A stretch of 27,110 nucleotides of DNA from a virus. The translations under genes were made by a program, and so were the position numbers. Shown here in pieces: positions 18,901-26,611 of the stretch. Location of the stretch: IMG/VR virus record IMGVR_UViG_3300033981_000744, positions 1 through 27,110 of that record; one strand, given 5' to 3'. The stretch's first letter is position 1; every line of letters begins with the position of its first letter. The notes beneath the pieces were generated by a model, which was not told where the DNA came from, did not search any database, and saw nothing but the letters and a program-made list of their open reading frames with translations.

Positions 18901-21177
18901 TCTTGCATCTATTGCATCACCACCACCAGCGTCACGCACAATGCGTTCAGCCATCCATTCAGCCGATTTGCCTTGCCAATCATCATTATTGGGAAACCTA
19001 GAAACATATTCGTAACGCAACTCTTGCATAGACAAGAAACGGTCACCTTCGCCATTAAGCAACGCTTCTTTCATTTCCGCAGCATGACGCATGGTTGCTA
19101 AATACAAATTGTTAAACTCACCTTTTTTATCAGGTGAAACCTTCACAGCCTGTTCTGCAAGTTCTTGCATACGTTCAATAATTGCGTCAATGCTAGAAAC
19201 AACCTTTAAAGTCTCATCATTTACCGCTTTGCGGTAAGATGCTTTGCCCGACAAAACTGCACGAGCAACATCAGAAACCTCTTGGAGTTCCGTTGCCAAA
19301 CCTTCTCTAGTGCCCGCCAAGCCAGCAGTAACATTTCGTTTAACCCTTGGAGTTAATCTTTGATATTCAGAAGTTAAGTCCGTAACAATTTTATATAACG
19401 TATCAGCAATTGGACCGTCATCAACAGCCTGTTTAATCAAAGGTTTAATAACCTCTGGACCAAAATCTAACAAACGTTCAACATAGTCATACCTGCCGTG
19501 CATACGACTATAAGAAGCAATACTGTCATCAATGATTGTAGGCAAATCTGTTTTAAACCAAGGAACACCAAGTTCTTTCATGGCAATTTCATTAATTTCA
19601 GTAATGTCGCCTTTTAAAACTTTTTGTCCCAAAAACTCAGAATATTCAGTAACACCAGTTACGGGGTTAAGTTCAGGTCCACGAACTTTACGGTAACTAG
19701 CGATACCTCTGCCAGTTTTAATTTCATCAGCAGTAAGTTTATAGTCCGCAAAATATTTTGCATATTTTGCCCGACCAGTTTTTTTATTTCCGCCTTGGCT
19801 ACGCAAAAATTCTTTCGCATCATCAGTAATAGAATGATAAATATGGTCTTCAACAAAACCCATTTCTTTAACATTAATGCCATATTTAACTGAAAGTTCA
19901 TTTATTTTAGCGTTTATAACATCACGTTGCGCACCATCCCAAACCTTAAAACCTTCAACAATTTCTTGTGTTAAAGGATTGTTTGTCACCGCACCAGAAC
20001 GGTTTTCAATTAATGGAACTAAAAGTTTTTGTTCATCGTCAGGCAAACCTTTTACTGCCATAGCCGTGTTGGTTATTTCACCCGAAATAACACCTTTAGC
20101 ATACAAGGCAGTACTTTTGCCAACAGTGTTGGCAGAATAATGTGCTAAACCTTGTAAGTAGGTGTCATACCATTCTTTTCCAGATAAGTGTCTACGACCT
20201 AATCCAGCAAGGACAAGGGGTTTGGTTTTGGATTTAGAAATAAGTGTTTGCGCTTTAGGATATTTGCGGAAAAATATGTCGCCTGCTTTGGCGCTAACTG
20301 CACCAGCAGTATCAGCCCAAATTTCTGCTAAAACACTAGAGTTTGGAATTTCCTTACCCATATACTTGACACCGACAAAAATACCTTCAGCATCTCTAAC
20401 TTCTTTTGGAAAAGCAACAGGACCTTTGCGACCAAGATTATCCAATACGACATCATCAATTAGATTAGGGTACTTTTTTTGTAACTCAAGTCCTTTTAGA
20501 ACTGTTGCAAATTTACCCATTTTACCAGCAGCACTTGCTGGAAGTGTTACATACGTTGCAGGGTCAGTTAAAGTATTTGTAACAAAATTCATTATTTTGT
20601 TTGGAAGCGCATTAGCGTTTCCAACTGTTCCACCTTCGCCAAAAGGTTGAAAATCAAAATTACGGGCATTGCTAACAAACTCTTTTATAGAAGGTTTAAC
20701 TTTATTGCCACGTGCGTCAATTCTTGTTCTGCCAGTAAGAACAGTTAAACCATCAGCAACTTCATTTAACGCAGATTGCAAAGTAGACCTAACAGGCTTA
20801 CTAACCTCACCAAGCGACAACCATTTTTCTCTACTGGTCAAATTTAAAGGAAGTGTAGCAATATCATACACTTTCTTAAACCAGCCACCACCAATCTGTT
20901 TAGGCGCACCACCCATTGCAATATTGCCAAGTTGGTCAACGATGCTGTCTTTGCCAACTTCAAACGCTTTAGATTGTGCTTTAGAAATGTTTTGTTCTAA
21001 TTCATTTTGCGCATCAGCAAAATCTTGTTCATCTTGAGAGGTGTCACGTTGCGGTCTTAAGATACGTGACGTACCATCTTTGAACGTGTATATTGCCTTA
21101 CCTGCATCATCAAAGCCATATCCAGTAGGTCGGTCAAGTGTTTGTTTCTTAACAAACGGTGAACGTGTTACAGCCAT
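15919..21177 (-). CDS. Giant virion protein, likely internal/DNA-ejection protein, 1752 aa
   Basis: This is the largest gene. The C-terminal 500 residues carry WKRWVTASIGFFVRNGMSAT and HFDYSDLSKLDE, then KRFIPFWIWTSRNIPLQ (about 1508-1524). This set recurs in very large phage proteins associated with the virion interior or DNA ejection. The middle is long, helical and acidic with coiled-coil stretches; no lytic or protease motif is obvious. In T7-like phages a protein of similar position (gp16) forms part of the ejected core. It is the last gene of the leftward block, following two helical virion candidates. AGGGAC precedes ATG 21177. The role is inferred from size, motifs and context. Confidence 0.7.
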   Translation of the reverse strand: MAVTRSPFVKKQTLDRPTGYGFDDAGKAIYTFKDGTSRILRPQRDTSQDEQDFADAQNELEQNISKAQSKAFEVGKDSIVDQLGNIAMGGAPKQIGGGWFKKVYDIATLPLNLTSREKWLSLGEVSKPVRSTLQSALNEVADGLTVLTGRTRIDARGNKVKPSIKEFVSNARNFDFQPFGEGGTVGNANALPNKIMNFVTNTLTDPATYVTLPASAAGKMGKFATVLKGLELQKKYPNLIDDVVLDNLGRKGPVAFPKEVRDAEGIFVGVKYMGKEIPNSSVLAEIWADTAGAVSAKAGDIFFRKYPKAQTLISKSKTKPLVLAGLGRRHLSGKEWYDTYLQGLAHYSANTVGKSTALYAKGVISGEITNTAMAVKGLPDDEQKLLVPLIENRSGAVTNNPLTQEIVEGFKVWDGAQRDVINAKINELSVKYGINVKEMGFVEDHIYHSITDDAKEFLRSQGGNKKTGRAKYAKYFADYKLTADEIKTGRGIASYRKVRGPELNPVTGVTEYSEFLGQKVLKGDITEINEIAMKELGVPWFKTDLPTIIDDSIASYSRMHGRYDYVERLLDFGPEVIKPLIKQAVDDGPIADTLYKIVTDLTSEYQRLTPRVKRNVTAGLAGTREGLATELQEVSDVARAVLSGKASYRKAVNDETLKVVSSIDAIIERMQELAEQAVKVSPDKKGEFNNLYLATMRHAAEMKEALLNGEGDRFLSMQELRYEYVSRFPNNDDWQGKSAEWMAERIVRDAGGGDAIDAREVFRQKTHDTLINLRDEIPAGNPEAARVIDEAILANETELEALARINVAKDNASYATEGLIYGFPPGFSDEPIPFQLYTTKPIDNEFGTFAQMKDAVVGHAIPEQDLLDLRDPTTFANFLNPEFWADDLNRAWAEVGVPDMMPMDVVDNMLANNGFIDPEFIRAYPEKAEWLMGMYDMQTKVDTLLETADDVLPMSNEELNDFFTWFADMQERLAGSLSPDNAESVGKVVANKWFGGVVDDAAANGYKGALMPLTRIFDDFEPSLNEWAVLLPSNTPAFKVGDSIASPWQLLENNSFMKTIMDETLEATHVAKTDVKKLLQQNGIEVGQTLAERAKLDEQIAESTKVDNAFKALMNLRSTDSVQVGGKSVPKTVILNKLATLDSFFSNAYSKIDQDILREIEKTFGPEELQTLRLDYKQRLPMLLNEVKVLETWTDEVGSALEQEVNDFLLLLSNKPPKGSTAASNAAWSKHVEKSLESSLLLQDSPAVKEAYDRVTKILHADELALAKIESEIPQAFSFYAQAKMLGIRGQKFIDVAEQGWEELAGLGLQIPKEAKEQWMPAIKKLSDAGEYGAFLRNFDKMNAYWKRWVTASIGFFVRNGMSATFMNYADGVTNDAISTGIKWAAAQNDTVGKRLNNKNFANWMARAGITDPQEMAKAEWATKVVMATGYGVNDDFAAPTIGRLAQVTTDKYIGFFQNKNSYVERAVRLPMAIDSFNKGHTFDEAVARISRVHFDYSDLSKLDETVKRFIPFWIWTSRNIPLQMTQILTRPKAYYEYQRVQEELPVNANLMMPKWINEREPLGLGNGLANWVLTPDLPHIRMKAMFEGFADPQQLLGQTGLPIRLPAELIAGKKFGTFVQDFNAYGKQKEVRGPYETLIAKALNRFVNDGQITTDKYGNWVMDERVTHIVESVFPIIAQINRLTGGATGGKEALEERMLSSIFNYAGIPAREIGPVQQKQEAQRRNKEVEDLLKQLKQYGYEQGIGITEEP

Positions 21178-21201
21178 GAAAAGTCCCTAAATTAGTATCC
21201 T

Positions 21202-21221
21202 ATAATAAGAATACCTGTTCC
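21202..21221 (-). promoter_or_regulatory. GGAAC-N9-TATTAT element, copy B
   Basis: On the minus strand GGAAC (21221-21217) is followed after 9 bases by TATTAT (21207-21202), the same spacing as at 2073-2092 and 26066-26085. It lies in the 43-base gap before the giant virion gene and overlaps the stop of the preceding gene by one base. A late promoter is a possible role. Confidence 0.4.
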
Positions 21222-22594
21222 TAAAACTCCGCTCGCCGCATTGCTTTAACTTGCGCTATGCTTTCGTTTCGTTGAGCAGCAGCCTTAGCAGCGGCTTCTT
21301 CTTCAGCCTTCTTTTTCGCTGCTGCCGCAGCCGCAGCCGCATCATCGGCTGGCGGTTTTTCAGTTTCTTTAGGTTTTTCAGTTTCTTTAGGTTCTTCAGG
21401 TTTTGGCACATAACCATACTGTTGCATAGTTTGCGCCCTTATTGCTGCAGCCGAATCTTCTTGCGCTGCCTGTCTAGCATAAACGTTTTCACTTGCTTGT
21501 GCTTTTTGCAACGCAATATCTTGCAAACGTTTATTTAGGTCAGCCTGCATACCAGCCTTAATACGTGGTTCCTGACCAGCCAAACCCTGCAAAGCAGCAG
21601 TAGTAGCACCAGTAGCAGCACGTTTACTAGCAATGTCAAAGTTTTGTTGCCCAACATTCAATTGACTAGCAGCCCATTTACCCAAATCTGATGTACTAGT
21701 AGCAAACTGTTTAGCAAAATCGCTTATAGCCTGCACCTCGCCAGTACCAGCACCTTGAGATTGTAATGCAGCCAACAAAGGATTTGTTGGTGCTTCCAAA
21801 GTACTAATAGGAACATCTTTATAAGCGACACTATCAACAAAGTTTTTTAAGAAATCTTCACCCGCACCCGTAACTTGTCCACGTGCAGTTTTAAAATCAT
21901 TAGCCAATAGTTCAAGTTGTGTAGCAAATTCGCTATCAGCCATAGTTTTCATTGGGTCATAAAGTTCTTTAATTCTTATCAAACCTTCAGTGGTTCGTTT
22001 TCCTGCTTGTGAAAACAGATAATCAGCAGCAGCGTTACCACCCGCAATACCACGAAGTCTAGTTTCGGCTGCTAACGCATCTTCACGTGCTATTTGACGT
22101 TTTTCTGCATCAACTTGTTGTTGTTGCGCACGTGCCTCTGCTGCAACTTGTGCTTCACGGTCACGTTTTTCTTTAGCCAAAGCATCTATACGTTCTTGCG
22201 CACGAACAGCAGCAGCAGTACCAGCAGCAGCACGTTGTAAATCTAATTGTGCTTGACGATATTTGTCCTCACGTGCATTATCCAACAATGTTTGTTTTGT
22301 TGAAAAGTTTTGTGACATTATAACATTGTTGCGGTCAACTATTTCTTGTCGTGCTGACGTTTGTGCTTCTATCTGTCCCTGCAGCAACGCCTGACGTGGT
22401 TTTAACCACGAATCAGGCGGCATAACATTTGCGGTTTTTTTGTTTTCTTTTTGCCACGCAAGAACATCTTCATTATATTTTTTATACAAAGCATCCAAAT
22501 TTAATGGTGGAACAGGAAGCGGTTGTTGCAAATATGGGTTAGGCGGAAGTTGACCACTTTGTACCCATTTGCCATTAACTAATTTAAACGACAT
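21221..22594 (-). CDS. Coiled-coil internal virion-type protein, 457 aa
   Basis: The N-terminal 50 residues are Pro-rich (GQLPPNPYLQQPLPVPPLNL). Residues about 80-180 form a long Gln/Ala/Arg coiled coil. A helical Ala/Gly-rich middle follows, and the C-terminus has KPKETEKP repeats and an Ala/Lys helix (AAAAAAKKKAEEEAAAKAAA). This architecture suits scaffold, core or internal virion proteins. GGGGGTG precedes ATG 22594. It sits between a smaller helical gene and the giant gene, the region that encodes internal core proteins in podoviruses. The role is inferred. Confidence 0.6.
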   Translation of the reverse strand: MSFKLVNGKWVQSGQLPPNPYLQQPLPVPPLNLDALYKKYNEDVLAWQKENKKTANVMPPDSWLKPRQALLQGQIEAQTSARQEIVDRNNVIMSQNFSTKQTLLDNAREDKYRQAQLDLQRAAAGTAAAVRAQERIDALAKEKRDREAQVAAEARAQQQQVDAEKRQIAREDALAAETRLRGIAGGNAAADYLFSQAGKRTTEGLIRIKELYDPMKTMADSEFATQLELLANDFKTARGQVTGAGEDFLKNFVDSVAYKDVPISTLEAPTNPLLAALQSQGAGTGEVQAISDFAKQFATSTSDLGKWAASQLNVGQQNFDIASKRAATGATTAALQGLAGQEPRIKAGMQADLNKRLQDIALQKAQASENVYARQAAQEDSAAAIRAQTMQQYGYVPKPEEPKETEKPKETEKPPADDAAAAAAAAKKKAEEEAAAKAAAQRNESIAQVKAMRRAEF

Positions 22595-22602
22595 AACACC
22601 CC

Positions 22603-23040
22603 CTAATAGGCAGCATACTGCTTAAGGGCAGTAGCCGAACTAATAATATCTCTTTGTTTTTGTAAACGTAACTGCGTCAAATAATCCTCAAGGTCAGCCT
22701 GAGATGCTGCTTCACTCATAGCAATACGGTTCTGTTCATCCTGTAGCATTTGTGTTTCGTCAGATATTCCACGTTGCATATCGGCAGCGTAACGTTCTAA
22801 ACCTTTACGTTGAATACCTGAAGCCACACCAGGACCAGCCAAACCACGTTTACCATAACTAGCCATTTGTGGGCGAAAACCTTCGGTAAGTTTACGTGTC
22901 AAATCTGCTATGTTGCGTGTGCCACGTTGTTGTCCCAGAAACGCAGCCTGTTGGTTTGCTATTGAGGTTGCGGAACGGCGTTTACGGGCAGATGCTTCAG
23001 CCATCCCATAATCGCCATAATATGCGTCTATCATTGACAT
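22603..23040 (-). CDS. Helical virion-associated protein, 145 aa
   Basis: The product is helical with many Gln/Arg/Ala residues (IANQQAAFLGQQRGTRNIAD) and a Gly-rich loop (GKRGLAGPGVASGIQRKG) between helical halves. AGG overlapping the upstream gene's end gives a ribosome site before ATG 23040. It comes just before the coiled-coil gene and the giant gene in transcription order, suggesting a small internal core or assembly protein, as with gp14-type proteins of T7-like phages. No family is firmly recognised. Confidence 0.6.
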   Translation of the reverse strand: MSMIDAYYGDYGMAEASARKRRSATSIANQQAAFLGQQRGTRNIADLTRKLTEGFRPQMASYGKRGLAGPGVASGIQRKGLERYAADMQRGISDETQMLQDEQNRIAMSEAASQADLEDYLTQLRLQKQRDIISSATALKQYAAY

Positions 23041-23044
23041 AATG

Positions 23045-23188
23045 TTACCTAATTGCTTTCAACTGTTTTAATTCGTCTATTTCTTTTTGTAAACGTTCTA
23101 GTTCAGCCTGAAGTGACACAAAAATGTTTTGTAAAACATTTTTGTCCACACTTGTCAGCAAAGACAACGAGTTAACAGACCAAGCCAT
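23045..23188 (-). CDS. Small coiled-coil protein, 47 aa
   Basis: ATG 23188 overlaps the stop of the preceding gene (TAATG), and 47 codons lead to TAA at 23045. The C-terminal half (SLQAELERLQKEIDELKQLK) is a clear coiled coil with Leu/Ile heptads. The frame contains a perfect 28-base hairpin. It fills an otherwise empty gap in the late unit, which supports it being real. The family is unknown. Confidence 0.6.
   Translation of the reverse strand: MAWSVNSLSLLTSVDKNVLQNIFVSLQAELERLQKEIDELKQLKAIR
23118..23145 (-). other. Perfect 13-bp hairpin inside a small gene
   Basis: ACAAAAATGTTTT (23118-23130) and AAAACATTTTTGT (23133-23145) are exact reverse complements separated by two bases. The stem is A+T-rich and would fold in RNA with a 6-base loop and 11 pairs. 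It lies in frame within the 47-residue gene. It may attenuate or process the late transcript. Confidence 0.65.
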
Positions 23189-23487
23189 TAACCGAACACC
23201 TGCGAACCCAACACCAACTGGTCACTGTCACCAGTTACACCACTTGTACCAGTACTGGCTGCTGTTAAACGACCAGCCGAATCAACTGTAATGTTTGCTG
23301 TTGTGTAAACACCAGCAACCACACCAGTTGCAGACATTGCAGCCGAGTTTACAGCCCCAGCGTCAATGTTTGTGCCAGCCGCCAACGCTTCAGTAAACGT
23401 TTTAATAGCAACAAAGTTTGCATTAACTTCAGTCGCAATAGCGGCTGTGCCGTTTGTAAAACTATGTGGAATAGTAAGTGTAGCCAT
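23188..23487 (-). CDS. Short fibre-like virion protein, 99 aa
   Basis: The segment TIPHSFTNGTAAIATEVNAN, then FVAIKTFTEALAAGTNIDAG, is a motif often found at the N-terminus of phage fibre or spike proteins ('iphtFtngt.a.atqvNanF'). The rest is Ala/Thr/Ser-rich with DSAGRLTAAS, also typical of fibre repeats. AAAGGAT precedes ATG 23487. It follows the nozzle-like gene by 2 bases. It may be a short tail appendage or trimer adaptor; its exact location in the virion is inferred. Confidence 0.65.
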   Translation of the reverse strand: MATLTIPHSFTNGTAAIATEVNANFVAIKTFTEALAAGTNIDAGAVNSAAMSATGVVAGVYTTANITVDSAGRLTAASTGTSGVTGDSDQLVLGSQVFG

Positions 23488-23489
23488 TG

Positions 23490-25103
23490 TTATCCTTTAA
23501 CCTGTCTAGGTTGATATTTGTATCCAATACTGTTAATTCCCCACAACTGTCCCAAAGGACCGTTAAACTCTAGTTGAACAGTTTGGGCTAAACCCAAATT
23601 GTTTCCAGTAATCAACAAAGAACTAATAGCGCCAGTAGACCAATTATCCCCCCAATTACTAGACCCCCAAACCATACCAGAACCAATTGGTGATTGTGTT
23701 AAATTAAAAGTTCTACGTTCATTACCATCAGCCTCATCAAAATCATGATAAACTTTAACACCAATAGTTTGATTTACAGCAGATTGTTTAATAACAAACT
23801 CTGGACGGCGAAACATTTTACGTTGAGTATAGGAACCAGCATCAAACCATTTAGTACGATACTTACTAGTATAAGAAACATCAGTGCCAGAAATATTATC
23901 AAGTTCTTCATCATACATATCAATCTGTAAAACATAAGGTAAAGTTGGATGAGTTAGTAAACGAAACTCAACATTGGACGCATTATGCCAGTTACATCCA
24001 GCAGTCAAACCTTTGCCGTCCGCAGTTGAAAACTGCATCCAAGAACCCCTAGCACTAATAGTTGGGTCATAAACAAAATTAACAGTACTATTTGATACAG
24101 CACCAGTCCTAGAATAAGGTGCAGAAACCCACAACCGTTGACCAATCCAACTTAAATGAAAACCATCTTCAACACCAACAGTAATATAATCCAAATCAAT
24201 AATAGGTCTAAGGTTTTCAAAAATGTCCGTAATAGTAGAACCGTTATAATAATATACACCTTCAGGATTAGAAAAGAAATATACACCTTTGTCGCTAACA
24301 GCAATATTGTGTGGTGTGTCAACACCAAGATTACTAGAAACTTCCACAACTTGGAAATTATCTGAATCGTAACCAAACAAAGCAAAAATTGCGTTTGGTT
24401 TAAAAATAATTAACTGACCAGCAACAGTAGCCAAACCAGTAATACGATTACCGCCAGCATTAATTTCAATATAATCATCTTCATTCCAGTTCTCAGGTGC
24501 ATTTTCCAACGACCAATGCAAACGATTCGGATAATCAACACCATCAACACGAACATTAGCGGCAAACATTTTATTAGCATGAACATGCAACAACTCCGCT
24601 GTCGGCATTTTTCGTTCAGCCGCAGTAGGAGTAGTTTGCCAAGCATGCGGCGCAGTACCACTTGCTGTCAACGCCGTAGCATACGTGCTAGCAGTATCCC
24701 AAACATAGCCACCGTTGCCAGCAGTCCCAACAGCAATATACAATTTAGTACCCCACTGTGCAAAACTAGCACCATGCGTACTAGTAGCAACAATAGGATT
24801 ACCAGAACTATATTCCAACAAACTAAAATCAGCACCAGTGGACCGATAAACTCTAGTTTCTGTAGACAACATTATGCGTGGTGTAGCACCATAAAACGGA
24901 AACAACGTTTGTGGTGTCCAAGTACCAGATACCGCCGTACTATTAATACGGCGCATAGCACCACGACTAAAAACACCACCTCTAGGGTCAATTTCAACAT
25001 TCAACATATCAGGAGATTCATTATCAGCCAACTGAAACTGGTCGGCACGAAAGTTTAGTCCCCCAGTAAAATCTTTCAGTTCACGAACTTTAACTTTAGC
25101 CAT
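23490..25103 (-). CDS. Tail nozzle / tail tubular protein B-like, 537 aa
   Basis: The N-terminus (VRELKDFTGGLNFRADQFQL, then ADNESPDMLNVEIDPRGGV) is typical of podovirus tail hub and nozzle proteins of the T7 gp12 / P22 gp10 type. These usually begin with a 'GGln...p..l.dnespd..Nv' motif. A beta-rich propeller-like body follows (GVYFFSNPEGVYYYNGSTIT and WIGQRLWVSAPYS). It would form the distal part of the short tail through which DNA leaves. Its start overlaps the adaptor gene's stop (TAATG), the usual adaptor-nozzle order. Assignment is by motif and synteny. Confidence 0.7.
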   Translation of the reverse strand: MAKVKVRELKDFTGGLNFRADQFQLADNESPDMLNVEIDPRGGVFSRGAMRRINSTAVSGTWTPQTLFPFYGATPRIMLSTETRVYRSTGADFSLLEYSSGNPIVATSTHGASFAQWGTKLYIAVGTAGNGGYVWDTASTYATALTASGTAPHAWQTTPTAAERKMPTAELLHVHANKMFAANVRVDGVDYPNRLHWSLENAPENWNEDDYIEINAGGNRITGLATVAGQLIIFKPNAIFALFGYDSDNFQVVEVSSNLGVDTPHNIAVSDKGVYFFSNPEGVYYYNGSTITDIFENLRPIIDLDYITVGVEDGFHLSWIGQRLWVSAPYSRTGAVSNSTVNFVYDPTISARGSWMQFSTADGKGLTAGCNWHNASNVEFRLLTHPTLPYVLQIDMYDEELDNISGTDVSYTSKYRTKWFDAGSYTQRKMFRRPEFVIKQSAVNQTIGVKVYHDFDEADGNERRTFNLTQSPIGSGMVWGSSNWGDNWSTGAISSLLITGNNLGLAQTVQLEFNGPLGQLWGINSIGYKYQPRQVKG

Positions 25104-25816
25104 TAGTTAAGTTTTAAATCCTGTCCCATACGTCGCATCCAATCCTGAAAGGTTGGACGACCAGAAGTTTGCCCCTGAGATAAACGCAAATGCGCATGAC
25201 TACTAGGTTTCATAATGTTTTCTTTAGCCAAGACAACACCTTCGTCAAAAGCACGTTTATATTCTTGTGCCATAACCGTGTCCTCAAGGCGTTGATATAC
25301 ACGGCTGCAAGCATAATACACTAAAGGAAAATGCAAAGACGGACTGGCATCAACCGCACCACCAGTAGTAACCCAATCAATCGGTTCACGATAAGCCCGC
25401 ACCTTCAAGGTGCGAACATTGTTTGGTTTAGGAAACAAATGAATTTTACCTTCCCAAATAGCATAAAACAACGGGTCAGCAGATGTATCATACGAACCGA
25501 TATAAGTATTTTCACCCATATCAAGTCCAACCATATCTAAACGCAAACCCGTACCCGTAGGGTCAACAATAGAAATAACCTGACCAATAGGGTCAGCAGT
25601 AAAAGAACTAATAGTGTATTCACGTTGCTCAGCAACAGTATTAAAAGTAAACGACTTTTCTAGGAAAGACCAGCGTTTTTCCATATCCAATATGCGGTAA
25701 TATCCGTCACGGATATAAACATTCAACAACGAATCTGGTAGGTCCTCATTATCTAGGTCAGTAATGTCACGGACGGTTTGACGCAACGTTGTTGCGGTCA
25801 TTGTTGCGTATGCCAT
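25103..25816 (-). CDS. Head-tail adaptor / tail tubular protein A-like, 237 aa
   Basis: The helical N-terminal half (TLRQTVRDITDLDNEDLPDS, then LLNVYIRDGYYRILDMEKRW) and the middle beta section (PIGQVISIVDPTGTGLRLDM) match the general form of podovirus adaptor proteins. LHFPLVYYACSRVYQRLEDT in the C-terminal helix bundle does too. These proteins (T7 gp11, P22 gp4 type) join the portal ring to the nozzle. GAGGAAT precedes ATG 25816. The adjacent nozzle-like gene strongly supports the call. Confidence 0.72.
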   Translation of the reverse strand: MAYATMTATTLRQTVRDITDLDNEDLPDSLLNVYIRDGYYRILDMEKRWSFLEKSFTFNTVAEQREYTISSFTADPIGQVISIVDPTGTGLRLDMVGLDMGENTYIGSYDTSADPLFYAIWEGKIHLFPKPNNVRTLKVRAYREPIDWVTTGGAVDASPSLHFPLVYYACSRVYQRLEDTVMAQEYKRAFDEGVVLAKENIMKPSSHAHLRLSQGQTSGRPTFQDWMRRMGQDLKLN

Positions 25817-25818
25817 TG

Positions 25819-26067
25819 TTATTCCTCGGATTCAATTTGTTCAGCCAACTCAGCCAAATTAACAGCCTGACGGTAATGCCCGACACACAATTCTTGCCCC
25901 TTCATACGGTTAGCGCCACAGGTGTCGTCGTTGCCCATACATTTGTTGCCACGACCCAAATATTCGCCGCTGGCAGCCGCCAACGGCGCATCAGCAACAG
26001 CAGAAAGCCTATAATGGTCCACTGGTCTACCGTATAAAGCGTAACTAGGTATTGAATTGCTCATCAT
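25819..26067 (-). CDS. Small Cys-rich zinc-finger-like protein, 82 aa
   Basis: The central segment has CMGNDDTCGANRMKGQELCV followed by GHYR: Cys-x5-Cys-x11-Cys-x2-His, a likely single zinc site. The C-terminus is an acidic helix (LAELAEQIESEE). The gene has two adjacent ATG codons (26067, 26064) and overlaps the GGAAC-N9-TATTAT element. It precedes the adaptor gene by 2 bases. The family is not named with certainty; similar Cys-His proteins occur among virion and assembly genes of environmental phages. Confidence 0.6.
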   Translation of the reverse strand: MMSNSIPSYALYGRPVDHYRLSAVADAPLAAASGEYLGRGNKCMGNDDTCGANRMKGQELCVGHYRQAVNLAELAEQIESEE

Positions 26068-26085
26068 AATATGGGTATCCGTTCC
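26066..26085 (-). promoter_or_regulatory. GGAAC-N9-TATTAT element, copy C
   Basis: GGAAC (26085-26081) is followed after 9 bases by TATTAT (26071-26066), which runs into the start codon of the 82-residue gene. The same core and spacing occur at 2073-2092 and 21202-21221. It occupies the only real gap (19 bases) among these late genes. Confidence 0.4.
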
Positions 26086-26086
26086 T

Positions 26087-26611
26087 TTAAGGTAATGCCG
26101 ATAACACTTTTTCTAACACCTTGCGACCATACTTATTACCCACGCTGGCTTTACGAGTTAAAGCACCAACAGGTTTAGTCACACCTTTACCAAGCAACCC
26201 CAAACCTTTCATTTGTGTAGCGATACCTTTTTGAGTATATAGCCAAGCATTAAAAAGGTCACTTTTACTTCCCTTGCCAGTTAAAATGTTTTCTAACTCG
26301 TTTAAAGGCAACAAAGACTCACCTACAAAAGATGCTTTTTGACCATATTTATCTTCCGCCCGTACAATTCCAGGGTTCTTTTTATTTAACCTCAACAAAT
26401 CAGACAACTGTGCATCTAAATTTTCTTTACCAAAACGAACAACACCAGAAAAATTAACGATATCATTAAACGGTCCAAAACCAGGTTTAGTTTCAACAAT
26501 AGACTTAGTGCGTTGTTCGTACTCAAACCCTTTAGGGTCAGCAGCCATTTTAGACAAATCTAAAGCAGAATTAACCTTGCGCTTATAACGTTGGTTACGT
26601 GGAGTAACCAT
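26087..26611 (-). CDS. Basic hypothetical protein, 174 aa
   Basis: The product is basic, with an N-terminal MVTPRNQRYKRKVNSALDLS, a central region (GFGPFNDIVNFSGVVRFGKE) and a Gly/Lys-rich C-terminus (MKGLGLLGKGVTKPVGALTR). ATG 26611 overlaps the preceding stop (TAATG), with GAGGAAA upstream. It lies upstream of the adaptor in transcription order, where podoviruses often carry scaffold, capsid-associated or unknown genes. No family is recognised and no catalytic motif is visible. Confidence 0.6.
   Translation of the reverse strand: MVTPRNQRYKRKVNSALDLSKMAADPKGFEYEQRTKSIVETKPGFGPFNDIVNFSGVVRFGKENLDAQLSDLLRLNKKNPGIVRAEDKYGQKASFVGESLLPLNELENILTGKGSKSDLFNAWLYTQKGIATQMKGLGLLGKGVTKPVGALTRKASVGNKYGRKVLEKVLSALP

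Noticed and set aside
20162-20650. 162-residue plus-strand open frame
   Set aside because: It is antisense to the giant virion gene, has no ribosome site and no family resemblance.
24516-25058. 180-residue plus-strand open frame
   Set aside because: It is antisense to the nozzle-like gene, with Ser/Thr/Arg-rich low-complexity translation typical of a shadow.
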